A DNA stretch of 46,827 nucleotides. Source: Saccoglossus kowalevskii (Eukaryota; Hemichordata; Enteropneusta; Harrimaniidae). The notes below the pieces were generated by a model, which saw nothing but the letters and a program-made list of their open reading frames with translations, was not told the DNA's origin and did not search any database. The DNA lies in contig NW_003132366.1 of assembly GCF_000003605.2 (NCBI RefSeq), positions 94,135 through 140,961 on the forward strand, written 5' to 3'. Below, one piece after another: positions 1 through 10,500 of this stretch (position 1 is its first letter; every line of letters begins with the position of its first letter). Position numbers and translations under genes: made by a program.

Positions 1-740
1 TCTGGTTAAAAATAACAATATCATTAGTAATGATAGAGGGATACACATATTTGTTGATATCCAATTGCTATAAATAGAAGACCAGAAAGTGAAATTATAA
101 CAATTATAGAACCACATTTATTAAAACAAAATGGCCGCCAGTCGGTCATTTTAAATCCGATCTGAAAAACAAGATGACGTGCATCAGGGACATATGATGT
201 CTAATGTACCAAATTTAAACAAAATCCATCCATAAACGACCAAGAATGCCAGAAATGATTTTTGGAGATTTTTTAGCACAAAAATTACCACCATTCAGCC
301 ATTTTGAATCGGATGGTCTAACCAATAAATCTGTATATCTATAACATGAATATGAATAAATAAAATTTTAACATAATCAGTCAATTTATGTCAGAGATAT
401 GGCACTAGAACCACATTTATTAAAAAAAATGGCCACCAGCCAGCTATTTTGAATCCAATCTGAAAAACAAGATGACGTGCATCAAGGTCCTATACTGTCC
501 AATGTATGTACCAAGTTTGAACAAAATCCATCTGTAAACAGCCGAGAACCAAACAAAAAACTTATTGTAAAAATTATTGTCACAAAATGAACAAATCTGT
601 CCAACCAACATGGCTACATATAAAATATTAAAGCAATCAGGCTGGCTGTTTTCAAAAAGAACTTGAAAATACACTTTTTACCAAAAATAAAATTATAGGC
701 TTGAAAGATATCATAATAAAATACATATATATCTCAAGTA
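1..740. repeat. Interspersed/tandem repeat with roughly 300-bp units
   Basis: Two related units start at about 111 and 410, each opening with ACCACATTTATTAAAA followed by a 'atggccgccag..gccattttgaatc' block and 'aaaacaagatgacgtgcatca'. The tail at 590-720 ('aaagcaatcaggctggctgttttcaa..cactttttaccaaaaat') matches sequence flanking the assembly gap near 23.0-23.6 kb, so both places carry one dispersed family. Related 'ggccaccattcggccat' blocks recur at 41.9-42.2 kb and 44.2-45.2 kb. No coding potential is seen; the short ORF here is a by-product of the repeat. Confidence 0.75.
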
Positions 741-748
741 TCAATTAA

Positions 749-869
749 AGGATGGTGGTCGTCATGCCGCGCTCTGTTCGATATGGGACTCATAGCGACG
801 TACACAAAGCGTGTAAAATACATTGTTTACGTGAAATTCAAACATGGGCTGCACAACGACCACTGCCCT
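749..869. mobile_element. TTAA-flanked MITE, family E copy 1
   Basis: This 121-bp element is flanked on both sides by TTAA (745-748 and 870-873), the target duplication typical of piggyBac- and Kolobok-type transposases. Its core (GTTCGATATGGGACTCATAG and 'gtgtaaaatacattgttta') is shared with copies at 9516-9640 and 5735-5863. The ends are imperfect inverted repeats (AGGATGGTGGTCGTC on the left, GACCACTGCCCT on the right). It encodes nothing. The superfamily is inferred only from the TTAA. Confidence 0.7.
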
Positions 870-873
870 TTAA

Positions 874-3059
874 GCAAGCAGGCTTTCCATTTTCATGAGG
901 AAGTCATAATGCCGACAAACATTCAGTATAAACTTAGTCAACTAAGTCAACAGAGTGGAGCTAAAAATTATGATGTGTGTATTTTACACAGTTTGACTGT
1001 GAGTGACAATTACAAGACATTGACAGTTGGTGGCAAGATATATGTGAAAGAGATACCCTGGAAATTACCCACTGTGGAATTTGGCCTTCAAATAATTCTT
1101 AGTACATGAATTGTCAGGAAGTGATTTGGCTATCTACTAGTAGTTCATGGTCTAACTAAGGTTCTTAACCCTTTGGGTGCCAGAGATTTTTCCCGCCCCA
1201 AATCCAATGCAAATGTTTTCACATTATGTCAAATTGTTGCTAAATTTCATCATCATTTTTGACAAAACGGATAATTTTATATATTTCTTTTAGTTTTTTA
1301 TCAAAAAAGTTGAAAATTTTTATCAACATTTCATGTAGAGCGGAGAAAACTGTACAAAATCATTTTCTAGATGGTACCAAAAGTTGAAAATAGCATAATT
1401 ATGTAATTTTTCGCTGAAAAGACATTTTGAAGTTTATTTTTCTTGATTTTGTATTTAGTTGAATGTAAAATATAGGGTCAATTAAGAAATTTTCACTGGA
1501 TTTTATTTTTACTGATTCATTCATTCAACAAAAATAGCAAAAAATAAAAGACGTATACAGTATTATGCTGAAAAAATAAACTAAAAACTTGTCATTAAGT
1601 ACTGTAAAATGATTAATTTTCACTGGGTTTAAATTTCTTTGATTTAGAATTTAAGGTAAATTCATTGGGTTTAAAATTCATCGTTTTATCATTAAGATAA
1701 TTTGCTAAATTTTACATATTCACTGGGTTTTAATTTAGTGCATTTTCCAGTCAGCGAAATAAGCAAAATAAAAACCCAGTGAATAATTAACCCTTTTATA
1801 TGTTATTCTACTGTAAACAAAGCATGGCACTGTTGAGATATTGAACAGTTGCAGCATATTGTATGTTGACTTGGAGTACAAAGTACATGTACAAATTATG
1901 AATGTTATACTAGTAATGTAGTTTCTGAGTGCATGTGTAAGCTACTGATGACAGGCAGTTTCTAATACAATATTAAAGTGTTTCAATTCCCAAAAAACAA
2001 ATTGTTATATTTTGGCTCCTAGATTTTTAACAACACAAACTTTTTAAAATCTCCTGGTTACACAAGGAACACAACAGAAAGCAGGTTTGTGTATACGGTA
2101 ACCCTGTGTCTGTGTATAGACAAAGTTGGAGACATTCCTCGTTCATGTGTTACATATCATGACCTAATTTTTTAAGGAGGTATTCTTCACCAATTTTTGA
2201 ACGAATTCATGTGAAAATAATTTAAATTTTCACAGCTTTAAATGAAAGCAAAATGAAAGCTGAAATAAGTCGATGTTCTGAGAATGTATTTTTATCATAG
2301 ACATTAATTCTTAGAAAGGTAAAGTGAAAGTATTTTTACTTTGTATTTTTGGTATTTTCAAAATGTATCACTTGCTGCGTTTGTTTTGTCATGTCTCGCA
2401 ACTGAAAGTGCAATCTGACTTTGTTTTGGCTGTAATTCCATTCATTTGTTATACGTCATGTGGTGTGGAGAGTTCTTACAGTACTGGTACACTATTTTAG
2501 CATTCAAATACCAAATAAATTCTATAGTATTCCTGCAATGCATTCATATATTTAATTTCTGTAAACATTTCATTGGATGCAAAAAAGAGATTCTTTGTTC
2601 AATTTACTAGCTGACCACTCCCCTCCCCTTTCCCATTTGCAGTGAAACATCATTGTTTTGGAAGGTTTAGACTAGAATATCATTTTCATTAGATTTATAC
2701 TCAATGCTTTGTAAATCACAGCATACTTATATTACATTACATAAATGTGTTTCCTGAGATACTGTCACCAAACTTATTTGCATGACTACAAACTTGTTAA
2801 GTTTTTAAAACAAATTTACAAAGTTTGAGATTGAGTAAATTGAGAGTGAAAATCGATTTCAACCGTAGGCCTGTTTTCTAAAATCTATGTTTTAAATAAA
2901 TATCATACGAGGAGGATTGAAGTTTATTTATACAGTATGTTGGACTTTCAACAATCTTGTATGTATGAAATCGAAAAGGATTTCACCACTCTATTTTTGA
3001 AATGTATTTTTAAAATTCGGTTCGAATTTGAATGATAAATATAGAGGGGTATGAATGTC
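874..3059. other. Non-coding upstream region with palindromic repeats
   Basis: AT-rich sequence without a supportable gene. It contains one TA-type palindromic MITE (about 1390-1560) and a foldback at 1719-1783 whose arms are TATTCACTGGGTTTTAATTT and AAATAAAAACCCAGTGAATA. A 65-codon open stretch after the MITE (910-1107) has no recognisable domain or splice context and was not called. Confidence 0.5.
1390..1560. mobile_element. Palindromic MITE, family A (degenerate copy)
   Basis: Shares 'tttttcgctgaaaagac', 'tttcactggattttattttt' and 'tcattcaacaaaaata' with the better preserved copy at 13563-13754. It ends in ACAG followed by TA at 1561-1562, as the other family members do. The left end is eroded and its position is approximate. 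Confidence 0.5.
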
Positions 3060-3430
3060 TACAGAAATGTAATAGCTCTTGTTTGACCAACAGCGATCCG
3101 GGGGCGTAACCCACGTCGTCTGCAACATATAGCTACAATTGATGATTAAGTTCCAGCTTTGTCATTGCGTAACTAAACTTAAAAAAAAAACTCTAATTTT
3201 TTTTAGTGTTGGCGGTGACTATGACGGCGACTGACTAGATTCCTTTTTATTACAACTTTTTTGTTATCCCGGAAACCATGTTAGCGCGTTCATGCGGAAA
3301 CGTACCGAACGCCTGTGGTCAAAACAATGGCAATGAAATTGTAATAACTGGATCTACACATACCTTGCACCGTGCTAGTGGGGGATGCCATGGTTTTGAT
3401 AATCGTATCAGCGTATTACAATGGTGAACC
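3060..3430 (+). promoter_or_regulatory. Candidate FAN1 promoter region
   Basis: This stretch is locally richer in G+C and CpG than its surroundings (for example around GATCCGGGGGCGTAACC at 3096 and GCGCGTTCATGCGG at 3283) and has an ETS-like CCGGAA at 3269-3274. The coding start of FAN1 at 4595 is preceded by a splice acceptor, so the transcription start must lie further upstream, and this is the most promoter-like segment there. No first-exon donor could be fixed. Confidence 0.3.
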
Positions 3431-4055
3431 CCGGCATATCCCGCCAGTCACGGTCTTTGCTGCAGTCTGAACTTCGAGTCGGAAATGTGTGGTATTCGCG
3501 TTGTCGCCTACTATTTTCTTATATTATACCAGGAAATAGTCACGTGAAACGAAGTTTCCAAATAGATATTTTTATCTTCGATATATCACTCCCACATAAC
3601 TGTATTCAATTTTGTGTTACAGTTAAACAATTTAAAAAAGTTAAAAATAAAATTTTAGGACAACCGTTTCACCATGCAAGCACTCAGTGCTGTCACAAAG
3701 TTTGTAAGGTGATGTACTTCCCTTACATGTCATTTCAGCAGTAAAACTTGGAAGGTTAAAGGTTAAAGTTCAAAATGGATCACATGACTTCAATTCACTT
3801 CATTCAAGTATGTACCGTATGTCAGCAGATTTGACGGCGTGTAATACTAGTACATGTATATTGTGCCGTGTACATCGTAGCTACTAATTTCACGTGTGGT
3901 GTGTGTAGCATGCAGAACGACAAATGTGTTTAATAGTGTGTACAACTATTGGCTGGTATCTCTAAAGAAATGGTAATACATGTCTGCATGATCATGTATG
4001 TCATCATACCTCAGTATTATGGTGCGGAAAGTGAAAGTAATTCATCCCGCCTTAA

Positions 4056-4210
4056 AGGGGAACCGCTCAATCCCATGGATTGCACCAAAGAATCATGGGA
4101 CACTATTGTTTATGTTGTTTACAATGTTAATCTATCTTTTGTTATCCATTGTTATTTTAATCCAGAAAGTAAATTTGTTGTGAAATTAAGCTTAACTGGA
4201 AGGTGCCCCT
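4056..4210. mobile_element. TTAA-flanked MITE, family D copy 1
   Basis: A 155-bp element with short inverted ends (AGGGGAAC and GTGCCCCT), flanked by TTAA at 4052-4055 and 4211-4214. A second copy lies at 38763-38912 and differs mainly by a 5-bp deletion and scattered substitutions. It is non-coding. It lies in the presumed 5' intron or upstream region of FAN1. Confidence 0.75.
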
Positions 4211-4576
4211 TTAAATAATGGATATATTCACAGATAAATAATACTTGTCAGAAATATATTAGTCAACATTGAAAATTGTTTTTGATGTATTCGCATTTTA
4301 CCAAAACTTGGGAATTGTAACAATGTCGTACATTGTAGTAGTAATATAATCCACATACCACTGTCAGGGTAAGTTTTAAATCAGGATTAGTCTCACTTTG
4401 ATTTCGGAAAACAAATTGACCAGAAACTTGCGTTTCTGAGTTTTATCTGTGTTTGCAAGGAGTGATCAAGGTTACAATTACTTGAAAAATGATAAAATTG
4501 AATTATTTTAAATGCAGTGTAAATGCAATCACTTATACCTTTAATTTGACTAACATGTAATTATATCATGTTACAG

Positions 4577-4594
4577 TGAAAGATTTGTGGTAAG
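4577..4594 (+). other. FAN1 5' UTR segment after a splice acceptor
   Basis: The sequence 'catgttacag' at 4567-4576 is a good acceptor 18 bases before the FAN1 ATG. It implies at least one upstream non-coding exon, which I could not locate. Confidence 0.5.
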
Positions 4595-7500
4595 ATGTCA
4601 CAGAAAGAAAACAGTAGAAAAAAATACACCCAACAATCTCTTGGTAAGAAGAGGGGCAGTTCCGAGGAAAGTTCACTGCAACGGGATGCTGCTAGTAACA
4701 GTGCAAGGAATAAGACACCAACAATAATGGATTTTATAAATAAACAAAAAGTGGCAAAAACTGCTGAATGTCCCGTGTGCAATAAAAATGTGCCATTGTC
4801 CAAGATGAATCAACATCTTGATGATGGTTGCCTAGCAATGGAAAGCAGTTGCTTAGTAACAGCAGTTGATGATCAAACTCCTACTACCAATACTGATAGT
4901 GCTGCATCGTGTTCTTATGAATATGACAGGGAAATTGATGATAATGATGAAATCAAGAAAACCCAGTTTGTTAATCTGATGGAGATTGAATTATCACCTC
5001 AAAAATTACCAGCAAAGACTAAAAGTACTGGAGTAGTGAGTCCATACTTTAAAAATAAATCTGAAACTGAGATTCGAGGGAAAAGATTCCCATTAAAAAG
5101 AAAAACATGTTCACCTATTTTCAATCCAACAAATCCTCGGATTACTGAAAATGAAATTGTAGATGATTCAAAAAACGATAGAAAAAATCTATCACTCTTG
5201 CCTGGTGAGGCTTCTCTAGAAATGTCTGTGCAATCAGAGACAAGTAAAGGGTCTGAAGATGATATTCAAATTACTGATGAGATCAACACCTCTGATCCTA
5301 CCAAATCTAGAAAAACATTTCAACATAAAGTCAAGCTAAAAAATAGACCACCACTTTCAGTAGGTGGCTCACTTGCACAGAATATTATGGCAACAGAGGC
5401 AAGCCAGGAATTGGGGTTTGAGGAAAAAATGGACTTCCAGGAATACTCAATTGAAAAAAAACAAAATGATGAATCTAATAACTCTTGTCCATCATCTTCT
5501 ACCTCACTGTCATGTGAATCTTCATCTGTATCTATGACAACAACTTTTCTGGCTGATGAGGAGGAGGATGAAAACGACAGTAACTTTGGGGAAGTTCCAC
5601 ATCAGCCATACTATCTTGTGAATTTTTCTCTTATGATGAACACAGTTCTAAATTGCGAAGAGGATCGTTGTTTATTCAACGAAGAAGATATGTTATCCAT
5701 TGACAAATTTAAAAGTTTGACAAGTAAGTATAAAAGGAGATGGTCAACGCACAGCACATGTTCGAATTTCATGTAAACAAACAATGTATTTTACAAGGTA
5801 CATATGTTGTATACGTTGCTATGAGTCCCATATTGAACATGACACTATGACAACCCCCATCCTTTTATTGTTATTAAACATATTTGGAGAAAAGCTTGGA
5901 TACTGGTATTTGCTGTTTCGGGGAGCTATAGAAACAGTACGAACTTCATCCTTTTTGCCTTGTAAGGCAAATTAGTGATTCTAATTTTGGGGATGACAAA
6001 ATACTAGTATACTTTAATGACTCAGAAATCAATTTTCCACACCCTTGCTTGAAAGATTTTCAAATTGGTCATTTAATTTGCCATTTAATTCAAAATGAAT
6101 TATTACTTTTGATGTATGGCATCATCTAGTGTCTGATTTGATGTATTTTTTTTTTATTTATTTATTTTTTTTGGAAATTATTAATAATTATGAAATTCCT
6201 AGTTAAGAAAATATGTTGTGAATTTGACTGTATATACAATTTGTACTTGAAACTTCATTCATTAAAAGTGTGTAATTATTTTGAGTAACTTTGTTGTATT
6301 TTCTCTTAGTCGCTGCTCAAATGTTATATGTAAGACTGTTTCAAAGAAAACCAACATGGCTTAGAGTGAGCAAACTGGATTATCCGAAAATTGCTGAAGA
6401 TTTAAAACCAGTGGTCCATGAATTAATAAAGCAAGGATTTTTACAATCAGGTATGATGTCATAGTATCTTTCATTTTCAGTGCAATATTTTGCACATTTT
6501 TATGTGTTTTCTGTCATTTATTTGTTAGATTTTGACTGAGTTTATATAAATTCCCATTGGCTACAGGTATTGATAAAAATTTTCAAAAATATTAGAAAAA
6601 AAATAAGTTTATTGTGTGAAAGTTGACAAAATTTGACCCCAATTATAGACTTAATACTATCATCAAAACAAACCTATTTCTTTCATTTTTATAAACCTTT
6701 AGAAATTTCCCAATTCAAACTGAAACAGAAGATTTCTATCTATCTATTCACCAAGAACCAGTGAATATATACAAAAAAAATGTTGTTCCAGTGAAAATAA
6801 AGTATTTTACAGTCAGAAACGAGTCTTATTCTATAAGAATATATATAACAATATGCTAATAATATGCAAATCATATGCAAATAAATCTACTCCCATGTTT
6901 ACTTGTTTTAGAGACTGGTTTATGCGATGTGGATGAAGTATTGAAGTTACTTCCTGCTCCTGATTTGAAGAATTTAGCCAAGTCTTTGAAAGTACCCACA
7001 GCTGGAATGCAGAGAAAACGAACTATTGAGGCGTTATTGAAACACGGCCGGCAACAACGAACCATCTTCGGTGGAATAACATCGTTAATTTTGAAAAGGT
7101 ACAGCAATCAAATTCATGATAGCTCAAAGAACTAAGTGCGTATTCAAATACGCTTTCTGGATTTCAAGTTCAAACCCAGCTATGGTCTTTTCTGCTTATC
7201 AAAGATAAACATTTATTTCGTCAAAATCAAAACTTGGCTCTCACATAAAAACCTTAGACTTTATCGTATAAACACACTGGAAAGCATTCTGATTGGCTGA
7301 GAAGTTCTAAGGAGGTTTTAATTATAAATAGCGCCACACATTGTGTCGTCACAGTAAACGCTGTCCCAGCACAGACCTGTGACATGTGACGCCTTACTAG
7401 CAACAATTATGTATCAATTAACCTCTGACCCCAGCAGCTTTGACAAATTGAGAACATTATTGCCATTTTATAAATCAGCATTTTTAGATAAAATCAAATC

Positions 7501-10500
7501 ATATTTTATCTTCAAATATATTTGTTGTGTTAATTTTTTTTTTTCTAATTTGTGTTTGCAGAGCAAAGAAAGCACTGGGATCTTGTATTAGGTTGATCCG
7601 AGATGTCAAAGCAGTATTCACACGCCTTGTATTGTTGTTTTCTTTGTCTAATATATCAGATGAAGAAGACTATTATGCCAGTGGTGGACAGTCACTCCTG
7701 TAAGATATTTTGCAATGGGTTTGAAATCACAACTGCCATTCAACCACTAATTAATGTCTCCATGACGATATTTATTTATTTATTATATGATTATTCACAT
7801 ATTGGCCCACCAATATATCATATTCATTTGAAACTGTTGTTCTTTGAAAATCATATAACTTTGTGAAACTTCTGGAAAGTAATGACAGCAACATTAACAA
7901 ACCGCTGCAAAGCGCATTTATTATACAAATTTCGAGTGAGAAAAAATATGATTTTTTCCTAGCACTAGAATTCTTTGAACACAGAGTCTCCCGGCTTATG
8001 GCATTAACGCTCAAAATTCACTTTTTCTTCTCAGATCTATGTTGTTCTTGGCTAATACTGGTAAAGTGGTTTACCCAGAATACACTGTAAACCGACCTAC
8101 TATACTGTTCAGAAGCAGAGAAGAGTTTCTAAAGTAAGTCATATTTCAAATATTTTTTTTTCTGTAATCAATTTCTTTGAAATATCATGCCTTCTGATAT
8201 CACTCGTTTCCATAGTAGCTGATGATTTTATACAATCGGTGGTGAGGTTGATGAGAATACAGATGAGCAAATAATCAACATAGCACATCAAGATTTCGTT
8301 TGAAATAATATACCGGTAATCAGGTAATTATTTTGATTACAACAAAAACCGTGTTTACAGCAATGGATTTAGAAGGGGGGTGCATAATAAGTGTGCCCTC
8401 TAGCTAGACTGATTTTGTAGAGAATCCCCCAAGATTGAGTTAACTCAGCTTGTTGACTGAGAGGTTTTAACAAACAAAAAATTGTATGCGACTGCATAGG
8501 TGCCCCTGACTTCTTTTGTTTTTACACTGATTTTGTAGAGAATCCCCCAAGATTGAGTTAACTCAGCTTGTTGACTGAGAGGTTTTAACAAACAAAAAAT
8601 TGTATGCGACTGCATAGGTGACCCCTGACTTCTTTTGTTTTTACACTGATTTTGTTTATAAAATGTGACTCTTGTTTTTCCATATCATAATTATGTGAAG
8701 ATGTTTTTAAGATCACTATATCAATGACGTGTTAGTGATTTAGTTGCGTCATAGCAAATCTCTGTGCCCCAATGGAGTGTCATATCAACTTAGAGGGCAC
8801 ACACACCTGATAATGCAGTTTGGAAATGCCCCTCCCCCTCCCTCTTCAACTGGAAACTGTGCATCTAGCCCTACTCAGCCAATTTAACATTGAACTACAG
8901 ATTGAAGAGGTTAAGGAAGTTAGTGATTAAAGATTTTAAGAAATTAACACTCAATGAAAATTAGTAATTCATTTTTATTTTCAGATTCCAGACAGCATTG
9001 CAGCATGAGAGTGATATTAACTCAGCACTCGGTAACAATGAATTTGACAATGCCCTACAACTGTATTTGGAAGCATGTAAAGATTTTGAGAAACTTAAAG
9101 AAAATAATGATGTTTTGAGGTAATGTTTGTGATTCCAGTCACACTGCAATTGTTAAATTAATAAATGCATAAATTAATAAATGCATAAATTAATAAATAA
9201 TAAATTGTTAAGAGGACTCGGAAGTTCGCATGGGCCACCATTTTTTGGGAAAATTTACATCAATGACCTCAAAAATTTCAGCTGTCAATTTGGTCGTAGA
9301 GGGCATACTTTCACTTGAAATTAAAATGCCAATAAAAAGGGTTGATGTGATTTTTCAAATGCTCCAGAAATACAAATTTGTTGAAATGGCAAAATTTCAA
9401 CAAAATTATTTTTTGTGCAAAAAAAGGAAATTTTTTTTTCTTACCGAATGTTTGGCCAAAAATTCATTATATTTTTCAGAAAAAAATTTCACCAGCATGT
9501 AACAATGACAATTAAAGGGCGGCAGTCGTCGTGCCGCGTCCTGTTCGATATGGGACTCATAGCAATGTATACAACGCGTGTAAAATACATTGTTTATTTA
9601 CATGAAATTCGAACACACGCTGCGCGGCGACCACCGCGCTTTAAATAAATATTATTGCCACATATAAATGACATAGCAAATTACTTTTTCCGAAGTGCAA
9701 ATGTTTTTTTTCAAAATTAGTCTCTACACTTCATTGTGCTTCATTATTTCATATAATTTATTTTATAAGATTTGATAAGAGTCTTCCAGAGTTCTTGAGA
9801 TGCTACACCCCCTCATGGATTTACACTCGCATTCTTGCCTTGGGAGTAGAAATTTTGCAAAAGTTACGACGATACCGTGATGCTGTTGAAAAGCTACAAG
9901 AGCTTCTTGCCCAAGAGACATATTGTTGCCATGCCAGAGGACGCTGGTGGGACAGACTGGCTCTGAATTTAGATCAACATCTTAAAAAGCATTCTCAGGT
10001 AAAACAAATGATTTAAGGTAGAGATGCAGGTTCATGGGCACTTGAGAGTGACATTTTTTTTTTTGCTTTTTATTATCCAAACAGTCTTGGCTATAGACTG
10101 TTAAAATTTTGTAGAATTGTGAATAGTGGAACATACTCAAAGGACGATTTTAAAATATAGATAACAGGTGTAAAACTCTTTTGAATGTTTAGCAAGATTT
10201 AGCAAGGCTGTACATAAATAATAAAAAAGATAAATGGTAAAAAAAAGAAATGACGGGATCTCCATAATATGCACTATATTTAACTTTTTACAAAACGATA
10301 ATACATATAAATTTGGAACTGTTACAGCCATTTTAAATATGAGCATTAGCAAACTTCTTACTGAGTGAATTGTTATGCAAATTAGCAATTATCTCAGCTT
10401 TTTTTAGTGCACATCCCAGAACTTTAAAATAAAATAGCTCCTAGACGCTTTGACCTTTTGTTTGGAAATTTTCACGAATGATTGACAATGTGTTTATCTT

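Noticed and set aside
783-1109. 108-codon plus-strand ORF
   Set aside because: It begins inside a TTAA MITE; the remainder has no recognised domain, no supporting splice sites and no partner exon.
3421-3744. 107-codon ORF upstream of FAN1
   Set aside because: Composition is random-looking and rich in Cys, His and Phe; it lies in the presumed FAN1 promoter/5' intron.
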